NCBI GenBank assembly: GCA_016212635.1
Contig: JACRFR010000052.1
Span: forward strand, 1-10,046
Direction: 5' to 3'
Length of the DNA: 10,046 nucleotides
DNA from: Candidatus Liptonbacteria bacterium
GTDB taxonomy: Bacteria > Patescibacteriota > Minisyncoccia > UBA6257 > 2-01-FULL-56-20
The translations under genes were made by a program, and so were the position numbers. Under the pieces are notes generated by a model, which was given only the letters and a program-made list of their open reading frames with translations, made no database searches and was not told where the DNA came from. Below are positions 1-6,803 of the stretch, one piece after another (position 1 is the stretch's first letter; each line of letters begins with the position of its first letter).

Positions 1-152
1 AGTGTGACGGCGATCGTTGTGAAACTAGCAGATGGGCAAACCGATAAGAAGTAGACCGATAAGCAACCGGGGATGGTCGGCGGCGGATGGGGTCGGCTAA
101 TTGTCTTCCTTTAAAATCAACTACCTCGCAGCAAGCTGACGGGGTATGGACC

Positions 153-1175
153 CTAAAAGAGAATCAAGTCTGTACCCAGCGCTTGGTTTATTTGCTGGAC
201 CGCCTCCCGCAACTCCTGGATACTGTTTTCCCGAGTATAGCGCCCGGCTAGTTCGCGCAGTCGACCGCCCAGAGTTGCCAGTGCTTCGACCGGCCGGGTA
301 TGCAATGATAGGATTCTCTCGGCGTATGCCGCTGGATTGTGATGGTCAATGATCAGCGAAGGATCTGTCTCGCGTATAAATTCCTCACTGCCGGTAGTGG
401 GCGAGATAAGTGGGATGCAACCCGCGACGCAGGCCTCCACTACTGCCAAGGGGAAGGCGTCATACCGCGCGGGGGCCAGGAGATAGGGACTGCGAGCGAA
501 ATACGGCCGTGGGTCCTGCTTGCCTTCAAGGTGGACGCCGGAGGAATCTTTGATCCCGTAGCCGGAGAGGTTTAAGTTTTCGGTGCCGGCACCAATCAGA
601 AAAAGTTGCCATTCCGGATCGCGCTCGATCAGGATAGAAAAAATTCGCAAGACAATGTCCAGGCCCTTGGTATGCCCGGTTTCCGTCGGGCGGTTGATAA
701 TAAACAGGAGCGACTTGGCCCGATAGTCTGGCCGGATGGTGGCCAGACTAACAGGATCCAAGGTGGAGTAGTGATGGAGCAGAGAAAACGGTTTACTGAC
801 ATAGTGGCACAAGTCATCGGCAACTAAGTCAGAGATCGGTAAAAAGTAATCCGCTCGAGCCAAAACTTGGGACATAACCCAGTTACCCCAACGAGAACGC
901 TGACGCCAATTTAAGGCGGGCTCGGGGACCATCATGATTATTTTGATCCGTGGGTAAAAAAGTTTCCGAAAAAAAACCGGCCAAAGGCATAAGCCGCCTT
1001 CGACTAAATAAACCTCGGCTCGGGGTAGTTTCCAGGCCGCCCGCCACGCGCGCCAGAGCATGACCAGTGTATTTTCGCCGCGGTAGTCAAAAATAAAATC
1101 TCGCTCCGTGATTAAACCGCCCAAGTAATCGGATTTGGGATTCCGCCCCCGATGGATAAAAATTGCAGAGGTCAT
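153..1175 (-). CDS. GT4-type glycosyltransferase
   Basis: Predicted cytoplasmic or membrane-associated retaining glycosyltransferase (GT-B fold, family GT4-like), which would transfer a sugar from an activated nucleotide donor onto a growing glycan. The 340-residue length suits the family. The C-terminal donor-binding half is clear: HTKGLD at 168-173 (lysine 170 in the phosphate-binding position), LFLIGAG at 191-197, and the family's E-x7-E signature at 239-247, here with Asp239 replacing the first Glu (DAFPLAVVE), followed by AGCIPLIS. The N-terminal acceptor half is poorly conserved, as is usual. The ATG at 1173-1175 lies 12 bases after the stop of the oxidoreductase gene, so the two are probably co-transcribed; only a weak purine-rich AGGCGG precedes it. 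It is the last gene of the run visible here. Donor and acceptor cannot be read from the sequence. Confidence 0.85.
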   Translation of the reverse strand: MTSAIFIHRGRNPKSDYLGGLITERDFIFDYRGENTLVMLWRAWRAAWKLPRAEVYLVEGGLCLWPVFFRKLFYPRIKIIMMVPEPALNWRQRSRWGNWVMSQVLARADYFLPISDLVADDLCHYVSKPFSLLHHYSTLDPVSLATIRPDYRAKSLLFIINRPTETGHTKGLDIVLRIFSILIERDPEWQLFLIGAGTENLNLSGYGIKDSSGVHLEGKQDPRPYFARSPYLLAPARYDAFPLAVVEACVAGCIPLISPTTGSEEFIRETDPSLIIDHHNPAAYAERILSLHTRPVEALATLGGRLRELAGRYTRENSIQELREAVQQINQALGTDLILF

Positions 1176-1187
1176 ACTGCCGCCTAT

Positions 1188-3332
1188 CTAGCCACGGGGA
1201 GCTTCGTAACTTTCCAGTGAGTTGCTGATCTGAAGCGTTTCCCGATTAGAGCGCGCACTATCCGCGAATTCTGGCACTAGATTGGGTTCTCCTCGTAGCC
1301 TCTTCGCAATTTCCTCTAATTGCCGCCGGTGGCCCTTATCGATCGCTGCCAGCTTTTTCTCCTGGCTACCCCGCGCGGAGTGTAAGGTTAGAGTTTTGAA
1401 ATCCCGGATCTCCGCGGCCAGACCTCCTTTGAAAATTTGGACTACCTCTTTGGGGTATGGCTTAGCACCCAGGGAGGTATAGGTTATGACCATCTGACTA
1501 CCGTCTTTAAAAGACATGATTACCAGGTAGTTGTCGGGTGCCCGGACGGCCTGGCCGTCCACGGGCATAGTTTCCATTCGCGCGGAGGCGATCTCACTGC
1601 CGGTCAAGAAGCGACCGAGGTCCATAAAGTGACAGCCTTCACTTATCCAGCGGCCGCCACCCACTGCCGGATCTTGCATCCAGTGCCCCGGGTCCATGAA
1701 ACCGGCGTTGACGGTATAGTTGATAACGGTCGGCCCTGGCAGGCCACGCAAATACTTCTGGAGTTCCAACGTCAGGGGCGCATAGCGGCGATTGTAACCG
1801 ACAAAGACCGGCGTTTTCGCGGCCGCAGCCAGCTTCTCGATCTCTTCTTGATCTGAAAGCTTCACACACAGAGGCTTCTCCACGAAACACGCCTTCTTCG
1901 CGGCCAAGCAGCGCCGCACAAAATCCGCGTGGGTATTGTTCGGAGTCAGGATGAAAACCATATCGATCTCCGGATCATTTATGACTTGATCCGCGTCGGT
2001 CGAGGTGTACTTCACGCCATACTGCCGCGCGAGCCGTGGTAAAGGTAAGGGTTTGCGCGCCACCAGAGCGCGGATCTCATACTGTTTGAGCGAACTTAAG
2101 ATCGGCAGGAGGGTGCCCTTGGCAAAGTCCCCCACCCCGATCAAGCCCACGCGAATTACCCCGGTTTTGGGCTTGAAGGCAGGGTTGGTGATGGTAGCGG
2201 CCATGGTCGAAGCAGATGCGGCCTCGGGGTAGCGGATGACAGCGCCGATCAAGGCAGCGGCGCCGGACTTCATCTCCGCGTAAAGACTGGGCGCCTGGTC
2301 AAAATTCACCTCGCGCGAGATGAGCGGGTCAATATTTATTTTTTTCTCCGCCAGCAAGGCCAGGAACTCGCTTAAGTTCCGCCGCTCCGTCCAACGCACG
2401 AACTCCGCCGGGTAGTCCAGGCCTTTTTCTTCATAGGTCGGATCGTATCGGCCGGGGCCGTAAGACCGGGACATTAAGAGCCTAATGTCTTTTTTAAATG
2501 CAAGATTGTAATCCAGCGCGATCGGTGCTTTGCCTAAAACTACAATGGCCCCGCCGGGACGCACCGCCTGGAGCGGTCCGCGGAGCGCATCTTCTTCTTT
2601 GCTGGCCGCCGCAAAAATAGCGCCATCCGCTCCCCGTCCGGAGGTCAGCGCGGATAACTGCGAATCGAAGATCTCATCCTGGGCGGCAAAGACCGCGTAC
2701 GCGCCGAGCGCGCCGGCAAGCTTGCGCCGGTCCGCGTTAGGTTCGATCACTAAGCAGCGGGCTCCGGAAACGGTCGCTAAGAGCAGGGTCATGAGGCCGA
2801 TCAAGCCCGCGCCATGGATCACCACCACGTCCCCCATCTGAGGCTGCAGTTTGCGAACCGAGTTCATGGCGATACAGCCAATGGCGCCGAAAGACGCCGC
2901 TTTGAGATCCGCGCAGCCAGCCGGGAGTTTGGCCACCAGGTTTTGAGGTACGGCCACAACCTCTCCATGGACCGCTTTCTCCATACCCATACAGGCCACC
3001 GAATCTCCCGGTTGGATACCCCTCACCTCCCGGCCCACAGACAGAACCACGCCGGCCGAGGAGTACCCTAGAGGCGCCTGGGAGGAAACTGCATTTAGTA
3101 CTTTCTTGACGGTATCCGCTAGCCCTCGCTCTTTTATATTGGTCACCAGCTTCTCCAGATTCTCTTTTTTCCCCGCCTTGGCTTCTAGGGAGGACTCCGC
3201 GATGGCGAACAGCTCGGAACCGGGCGAGATGGCCGAGAAGGCGTTCTGTACCAGAATCTCCCCTGCCCCGATTTGGGGCGCAGGCAGTTCCTCAATAACC
3301 ACTTGGTTGTTGCGATAATAGAGGGCTTTCAT
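1188..3332 (-). CDS. Two-domain oxidoreductase: MDR alcohol dehydrogenase fused to Gfo/Idh/MocA
   Basis: A 714-residue natural fusion of two NAD(P)-dependent oxidoreductases. Residues 1 to about 370 form a medium-chain dehydrogenase: GroES-like part with GYSSAGVVLSVG at 89-100, then a Rossmann motif GAGLIG at 174-179. Residues about 393-700 form a Gfo/Idh/MocA unit: nucleotide motif GLIGVGDFA at 396-404, the EKP motif at 485-487 and GCHFMDL at 566-572, where His568 is the likely catalytic histidine. The usual zinc-ligand CGTD of alcohol dehydrogenases is replaced by SPGSE at 36-40, and the structural-zinc cysteine cluster is absent, so the first half is probably zinc-independent. Fusions of this kind are known from exopolysaccharide loci, where they are inferred to alter nucleotide- or lipid-linked sugars; the substrate is unknown. 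No Shine-Dalgarno sequence precedes the ATG; a TACAAT hexamer lies 8 bases upstream. Confidence 0.9.
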   Translation of the reverse strand: MKALYYRNNQVVIEELPAPQIGAGEILVQNAFSAISPGSELFAIAESSLEAKAGKKENLEKLVTNIKERGLADTVKKVLNAVSSQAPLGYSSAGVVLSVGREVRGIQPGDSVACMGMEKAVHGEVVAVPQNLVAKLPAGCADLKAASFGAIGCIAMNSVRKLQPQMGDVVVIHGAGLIGLMTLLLATVSGARCLVIEPNADRRKLAGALGAYAVFAAQDEIFDSQLSALTSGRGADGAIFAAASKEEDALRGPLQAVRPGGAIVVLGKAPIALDYNLAFKKDIRLLMSRSYGPGRYDPTYEEKGLDYPAEFVRWTERRNLSEFLALLAEKKINIDPLISREVNFDQAPSLYAEMKSGAAALIGAVIRYPEAASASTMAATITNPAFKPKTGVIRVGLIGVGDFAKGTLLPILSSLKQYEIRALVARKPLPLPRLARQYGVKYTSTDADQVINDPEIDMVFILTPNNTHADFVRRCLAAKKACFVEKPLCVKLSDQEEIEKLAAAAKTPVFVGYNRRYAPLTLELQKYLRGLPGPTVINYTVNAGFMDPGHWMQDPAVGGGRWISEGCHFMDLGRFLTGSEIASARMETMPVDGQAVRAPDNYLVIMSFKDGSQMVITYTSLGAKPYPKEVVQIFKGGLAAEIRDFKTLTLHSARGSQEKKLAAIDKGHRRQLEEIAKRLRGEPNLVPEFADSARSNRETLQISNSLESYEAPRG

Positions 3333-3340
3333 TGGAAGTA

Positions 3341-3346
3341 ATTGTA
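3341..3346 (-). promoter_or_regulatory. Possible -10 hexamer (leaderless) before the two-domain oxidoreductase
   Basis: On the minus strand TACAAT (5 of 6 to TATAAT) lies 8 bases before the ATG, in the 41-base gap after the methyltransferase gene. No ribosome-binding site is visible, so transcription starting at or next to the ATG would give a leaderless mRNA. No convincing -35 is seen. This would be an internal promoter and remains an inference. Confidence 0.3.
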
Positions 3347-3373
3347 GCCCATTGGCCGAGCCCCGGCGAGAGC

Positions 3374-4069
3374 CTACGCTTTTTCCGCTTCCACTGCCAA
3401 AGAAATTCGATCAATGATCCGATAGCCATGATCATCCAGTCCGGCCAGATCCGGAATTGGAGAGTGATCGTATTCGACCATGCGAACATTGGTGAAACCG
3501 GCGCGTTCAAATAAAAACTTGAGAAAATCCAGGTTATAGATGTAGCGATGCTCGCCGTTTTGCCGTAGTTCTTGGTTGAACATTTCCACGGGATGAGCGA
3601 AGGCGGTCGACTGGCAGTAGTGGGCAATGAGATCCTGGTTGGCAAGAGGATTTTGGTAGGCGGCGATCAAGCGATCCAGATCGGGGGTCACAAAATGGAG
3701 AGAGCCGCCGGGCTTCATCACTCGTGCCAACTCCGAGAGGAACGCAACGAACTGCTGGAGCTCGACGTGTTCGATCAGGTGGTGGCTGTAAGCCCGATCC
3801 ACCGACGCCGCAGGAAAGGGCAGAGACTTGGTAATATCTAAATAAATATCCCCATGATAAATATCGGCGTTCAACCAACCGGGGAGAAGCCGCTCCCCGC
3901 AGCCAAGATGGAGGCGCACCGGTCCCGCCCGGCAAGCGCGCGTGATCGCCGTTTTGCGGAAATAGCCGCTGCGAGTCAGCCGGTGTCTCAGGTATCTGGC
4001 CCGCATATAACACGCAACCGCAAAACGATAAAGGCCCAGCTTTTGAAGTATTCGTTTTGCGCCGTCCAT
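3374..4069 (-). CDS. Class I SAM-dependent methyltransferase
   Basis: A 231-residue Rossmann-fold methyltransferase of the Methyltransf_11/23 type. The SAM-binding glycine motif LHLGCGE is at 53-59, followed by LNADI at 66-70 whose Asp69 is placed to bind the ribose hydroxyls. Further on are LPFPAASVDRAYS (83-95), HLIEH (97-101) and the post-core MKPGGSL at 118-124. The tail around 172-195 (HRYIYN, FLKFLFERAGF) is typical of methyltransferases found in polysaccharide and O-antigen loci, so a sugar or lipid-linked glycan acceptor is likely but not shown. The ATG begins 4 bases after the stop of the upstream membrane protein gene and there is no Shine-Dalgarno sequence, so translation is probably coupled. 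The substrate is unknown. Confidence 0.85.
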   Translation of the reverse strand: MDGAKRILQKLGLYRFAVACYMRARYLRHRLTRSGYFRKTAITRACRAGPVRLHLGCGERLLPGWLNADIYHGDIYLDITKSLPFPAASVDRAYSHHLIEHVELQQFVAFLSELARVMKPGGSLHFVTPDLDRLIAAYQNPLANQDLIAHYCQSTAFAHPVEMFNQELRQNGEHRYIYNLDFLKFLFERAGFTNVRMVEYDHSPIPDLAGLDDHGYRIIDRISLAVEAEKA

Positions 4070-4073
4070 TGGA

Positions 4074-4973
4074 TTATGTTTTTGATTTGGCCCAAGCGGC
4101 CCCCGCCCAAAGAGCCGGAATGTAAATCGTGAGCCGCGGCAAGAAACTTAGCTTCAAGAAAAAAATTGTCGCAAAAACTACCCAGCCGACCAATACTAGA
4201 ATATACGGCCAGCGAGGGCTGGGGAGTGAAGCTGATTTAAAAAAGAACATCAAGACCAACGCATTCCAACCCCAGAAAATCAGCGAACCAAGACTTGGAA
4301 GATTATTACTGCGTCCCACGTTATAGGCAACCTGCCCAATCGGATTTCCGTAGAAAAATGACATGGTGATTGCAAAAACAATAATTACCTCAATGGCTGC
4401 TATCAAGCCGCAAATCCGGCACCGGAAAAAAAGTACGCCGGAAAAAAGGAGCCCGGTCTCCGGACGAAATAAGGAAGCAATAGCCGGAAGGACTGTGAGC
4501 CAGGGGGGGGCAAAATCGCGAGTCGCTATTAGCCGATATACGAAATAACTCGAAATTAAGACAAGGAGGCCATCTAACCCAATGTGATAAGTCCAGTATT
4601 CTGCTCCACCGATCAAGGGAGTGACGGCCAGCCATAAATTTTTGCCGGAAACGAAGAAAAGCGCCGAACAAAGGATGGCAACCGCCAGCACGTTCCAGCC
4701 GATTTGTAAAAAGTTGACCGCTGGCCAACCTAAGATTTTAAAGGCGGGATAAAGTAATAGCACTTCTCCTAGACTGGACTTTTCTTGGGTCGGATGGTTA
4801 TCCTGGCCGGTTGCCAGATACTCCAACTTGTAGCCGGTATTTACATCTACTGGCCCAGTCGTGAATCGAGAACGCAAATCTACGTGCAAGTAGGAATAAG
4901 TGATAATTAGACCAAGGAGGAAGAAGCTGACCAGGACAGTCAGTTTTTCTCTCTCACCTATCGCACTGAACAT
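4074..4973 (-). CDS. Multi-pass inner-membrane protein, GT-C-like
   Basis: A 299-residue hydrophobic protein with many predicted membrane helices starting at about residue 11. After the first helix a loop (about 30-70) holds GPVDVNTGYKLEY and may lie outside the membrane. GLDGLL (132-137) and the short RPETG motif (170-174) resemble the same positions (GLET, RPEG) of the larger GT-C enzyme at 7250-8755, which suggests a small relative of polyprenyl-phosphate-sugar glycosyltransferases. It lacks the DD motif after helix 1 and the C-terminal soluble domain, so it may be a reduced or non-catalytic member. It lies just downstream of the broken pgpA copy and begins the downstream gene run. A run of eight C residues (4503-4510) encodes Ala155-Pro156-Pro157. 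I do not recognise a specific family; glycosyltransferase activity is inference. Confidence 0.75.
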   Translation of the reverse strand: MFSAIGEREKLTVLVSFFLLGLIITYSYLHVDLRSRFTTGPVDVNTGYKLEYLATGQDNHPTQEKSSLGEVLLLYPAFKILGWPAVNFLQIGWNVLAVAILCSALFFVSGKNLWLAVTPLIGGAEYWTYHIGLDGLLVLISSYFVYRLIATRDFAPPWLTVLPAIASLFRPETGLLFSGVLFFRCRICGLIAAIEVIIVFAITMSFFYGNPIGQVAYNVGRSNNLPSLGSLIFWGWNALVLMFFFKSASLPSPRWPYILVLVGWVVFATIFFLKLSFLPRLTIYIPALWAGAAWAKSKT

Positions 4974-4980
4974 ATATTAA

Positions 4981-4989
4981 ATGATACCA
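4981..4989 (-). promoter_or_regulatory. Extended -10 promoter, possibly leaderless, before the membrane protein
   Basis: The minus strand reads TGGTATCAT: a TATCAT hexamer (5 of 6 to TATAAT) with the extended-10 TG. It ends exactly 7 bases before the ATG of the membrane protein gene, which has no Shine-Dalgarno sequence. This would restart transcription of the downstream genes after the AbiE insert. No good -35 is seen, which is acceptable for an extended -10. Confidence 0.4.
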
Positions 4990-5031
4990 GATAATTACCT
5001 GTAATTCTTAGGAGTGCTCCGCTACCGACAC

Positions 5032-5160
5032 CTACCCCCACCAGACCCCGACCAGTCCCGTTAGAATTAGCGCATACACCCCAACCGTTATGTCATCTAA
5101 TAGTATGCCCCAGCCGCCGAGGGAGCGTTCCAAACGAAAACTATTTGACCAGGACATCTC
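5032..5160 (-). pseudogene. Truncated pgpA 3' end (displaced copy)
   Basis: Translating the minus strand up to the TAG at 5032-5034 gives a 34-residue tail that matches the C-terminus of the intact PgpA at 6804-7253, including GGWGILLDD, GVYALILT and the paired aspartates that belong to the family's last conserved motif. At DNA level 5060-5119 matches 6826-6885 at 52 of 60 positions. Five of the eight differences are silent and the other three fall in two codons giving conservative changes (V to I, A to V), so this allele diverged while still under selection. Recognisable similarity fades at about 5139, and the AbiEii stop lies at 5180-5182. The first three quarters of the gene are missing, so it cannot encode an active phosphatase. 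It is in the same orientation as the intact gene and lies on the far side of the AbiE pair. Confidence 0.85.
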
Positions 5161-5179
5161 GACAGTAATAATTTCTATC

Positions 5180-5977
5180 CTATTTTAATACCGACTGGTA
5201 GTTCTTAAGCAGGAACACGGCCTCTTTTCTCAAGTGAGTCTTGACCCATGCCTTCTCTTTTTCGCCCGGCAGGAGTTCGGCTAATCCGCGCAGGATTTCG
5301 TTGTCTTTCACTGCTTCGACGACTGGAATGCAATCGGCAATGTGTTTTTTGATGGTTTTGCCGGTTCTGGCTTTAAGCACTTCGGCATTGATGTCCCAAC
5401 TATTTTCAGCAAAAAACCAAATATCGTAAATATCTCGCATAGCCAGCGATCTTCGGTCGGTGAGAGCCGCGAGCTTGCTGGCAAAGAGATAATCTTTCTT
5501 GGCCGCCAGCAAGGAAATCCCCAGATATTCTTTCATTTCATAATGCTCTCTGATATCCGGCGCGAGAATCCTGACATTAACTTCAACTTTTACATTATGG
5601 TCTGCATCGCCGTAAGAAAGTAGAAAGAAAATAGTGTTTCGTTTTATGTAATTATCTTTCACTTCTCCGTATTTTCCGAGCATGCCGCCGATTTTTTCGT
5701 ACACCAGCTCTTGCACTGCTTCGCCCGCCTGCGCCGACCTGCGCTCCGCCGTAGGCTTCGGCAAGGCGAGGGCTTCAGCGGGCAAGTCGCTGGAAAACAA
5801 ATCAAAATCCAAGTCTACGGAAAATCTGGTCAGGTCATAGAAAAAATAGGCGCAGGTTCCGCCCTTGAACCCGATGAGAGAAGAAATAGAAGTATCCGAG
5901 TAGATATCTCTAAGAATCTTCCCCATGATCAGCTGATGTTTTTCTTTATTGAGCATAAGACCTACGCGTTTGAGCAT
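5180..5977 (-). CDS. abiEii: AbiEii-type nucleotidyltransferase toxin
   Basis: Toxin of a type IV toxin-antitoxin/abortive infection pair; AbiEii proteins are DNA polymerase beta-like nucleotidyltransferases, some of which block translation by modifying tRNA. Seen here: FKGGTCAYF (37-45), then R51 and SVDLDFDL (53-60) with the metal-binding Asp55 and Asp57; a third acidic strand VKVEVNV (Glu132); and SKLAALTDRR (167-176) followed by RDIYDIWFF (181-189). All key motifs are intact. Residues about 65-87 are encoded by a GC-rich foldback repeat and seem foreign to the domain, sitting between the DxD strand and the next helix. The ATG used at 5975-5977 has a purine-rich GGGAG just upstream, but both lie in the intergenic foldback element. 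The ATG at 5954-5956 (residue 8, MLNKEKHQ) matches the usual family N-terminus better and may be the original start. The antitoxin gene lies 152 bases upstream. Confidence 0.9.
   Translation of the reverse strand: MLKRVGLMLNKEKHQLIMGKILRDIYSDTSISSLIGFKGGTCAYFFYDLTRFSVDLDFDLFSSDLPAEALALPKPTAERRSAQAGEAVQELVYEKIGGMLGKYGEVKDNYIKRNTIFFLLSYGDADHNVKVEVNVRILAPDIREHYEMKEYLGISLLAAKKDYLFASKLAALTDRRSLAMRDIYDIWFFAENSWDINAEVLKARTGKTIKKHIADCIPVVEAVKDNEILRGLAELLPGEKEKAWVKTHLRKEAVFLLKNYQSVLK
5719..5786 (-). repeat. GC-rich foldback repeat inserted in frame within abiEii
   Basis: A stretch of about 68 bases bounded by inverted ends (CTTCGCCCGC at the left, GCGGGCAAG at the right) with an imperfectly palindromic interior centred near the GTAGGCTTCGGC segment. 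It is much richer in GC than the rest of abiEii and encodes about 22 low-complexity residues (Ala, Glu, Pro, Arg rich, about 65-87) while keeping the reading frame. It resembles small palindromic repeats that insert into genes without breaking the frame, such as the protein-coding palindromic elements known from Rickettsia. Family membership is inference. Confidence 0.6.
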
Positions 5978-6093
5978 TATTCTCCCTTTTAGAAGGGAGT
6001 GGCCGGAGGCCGAGGGATTTAAGTGTTAAAATCCTCCGCCCTACGGGCACCTCCTTTAAGAAAGGAGGAATCAGATAGTCAAACGCGTAAGTC
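5959..6093. repeat. 135-base foldback (MITE-like) repeat between abiEi and abiEii
   Basis: The outer arms GACCTACGCGTTTGA (5959-5973) and TCAAACGCGTAAGTC (6079-6093) are inverted copies, 14 of 15 matching. The whole interval folds back on itself imperfectly around about 6024. It includes two local hairpins: CTCCCTT/AAGGGAG with a 4-base loop (5983-6000) and CCTCCTTT/AAAGGAGG with a 3-base loop (6050-6068). There is no room for a transposase, so it would be a non-autonomous or REP-like element. It separates two genes that usually touch or overlap, and it supplies the upstream abiEii start codon and GGGAG ribosome-binding sequence. Confidence 0.75.
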
Positions 6094-6129
6094 CTAACAT
6101 GAATATAGAAGAACGCACTGGAAGTTGTA

Positions 6130-6705
6130 TTACTGGGCATGTTTTTGATAGGCAGTCAATCGTTTTATTAATTGCTTGTTGTCGTATATTTTTGCCAGCT
6201 CGAAGCACGTCTCCCAGTTGATGGATCGCAGATTGTCGAAATAAAACTTAGGAGATAAATAGATGGTGTCGAGGAACGCCCGCTCCGGCGTGGCGATGCT
6301 GTAATCGTTTCCTTGTTTAACGCCGAGTCCGTTATAAAGAACGCTGTCTTTCAGCCTTCTGAACGTAATAAGATGGTTATCTACCTTTTTGGCGGCTGGG
6401 TAGGGACCGGCGACAAAGACGGCATCGTGGTGTTGGAAAATGATGCCGGCTTCCCGGAGCACCGTCTCAAAGCTGATATAGGACGGTGTATAGATACTCG
6501 TGGCCAATTCTTTCACGTCGTAGTTATCACTCTTGGCAAATACGCCGCGGGTTAAACGAATGAGCGATCCCAGTTTGGCGTAATATTTGATCTTCGAGAG
6601 AAGGCTGATCCTGTTCGTTTCCCTCCAAATCAAAGCAATATCCTTGGTGGTTAGGATTGTTTTGGGAGATGCATAGAGTTTGGCTATAAGGTTATCGGTG
6701 GCCAT
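6130..6705 (-). CDS. abiEi: AbiEi-type antitoxin, winged-helix regulator
   Basis: Antitoxin partner of AbiEii; AbiEi proteins neutralise the toxin and bind their own promoter through an N-terminal winged helix-turn-helix. The 191-residue length is typical. Seen here: the winged-helix region at about 14-58 (LTTKDIALIW, then LSKIKYYAKLGSLIRLTRGVF), YISFETVLREAGII (76-89) and ATPERAFLDTIYL (about 138-150), all typical of this antitoxin family. The ATG at 6703-6705 has no clear Shine-Dalgarno sequence. Upstream is a promoter with a strong inverted repeat, consistent with autoregulation. It lies about 100 bases after the intact pgpA stop. The pair is more AT-rich than the flanking glycan genes by eye, which fits acquisition by transfer. 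Confidence 0.88.
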   Translation of the reverse strand: MATDNLIAKLYASPKTILTTKDIALIWRETNRISLLSKIKYYAKLGSLIRLTRGVFAKSDNYDVKELATSIYTPSYISFETVLREAGIIFQHHDAVFVAGPYPAAKKVDNHLITFRRLKDSVLYNGLGVKQGNDYSIATPERAFLDTIYLSPKFYFDNLRSINWETCFELAKIYDNKQLIKRLTAYQKHAQ

Positions 6706-6720
6706 ATATTTAATATGTCT

Positions 6721-6751
6721 AATGGAATGGTGATATATTCACCTTTCCATT
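6721..6751. promoter_or_regulatory. Inverted-repeat operator of the AbiE pair
   Basis: Arms AATGGAATGGTGA (6721-6733) and TCACCTTTCCATT (6739-6751) are inverted copies matching at 12 of 13 positions, separated by TATAT. The repeat starts 16 bases before the antitoxin ATG and overlaps the predicted -10 and transcription start. AbiEi antitoxins studied elsewhere bind inverted repeats in their promoter to repress it, so this is the probable AbiEi operator; binding is not shown here. Confidence 0.7.
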
Positions 6752-6777
6752 GTACATTATTAAAACGCAGGGTTAAA
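6749..6777 (-). promoter_or_regulatory. Promoter of the AbiE pair
   Basis: On the minus strand TTTAAC (6772-6777) and TACAAT (6749-6754) are separated by exactly 17 bases. The -10 matches the consensus at 5 of 6 positions, while the -35 is weak (3 of 6). Transcription would start near 6742, inside the inverted repeat, so a repressor bound there would block it. Confidence 0.5.
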
Positions 6778-6803
6778 TGCACAGGGTGGGCCGTAGTGAG
6801 TTT

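Noticed and set aside
1..152. Possible gene start or terminator left of the glycosyltransferase, and the repeated ACCGATAAG at 42-50 and 56-64
   Set aside because: No ATG with a supported frame, no stem with a T-run and no motif; a nine-base repeat alone is too little to name.
5180..5977. abiEii as a pseudogene because of its internal repeat
   Set aside because: The frame is uninterrupted and all catalytic motifs are present on both sides of the insert, so it is reported as an intact gene.
5978..6129. A small gene between abiEi and abiEii
   Set aside because: The interval is explained by the foldback repeat; no start codon with a usable frame or ribosome-binding site was found.
5032..6803. 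A complete mobile element with integrase or transposase
   Set aside because: Only the two AbiE genes and the foldback repeat are found in this interval; no recombinase frame or motif on either strand.
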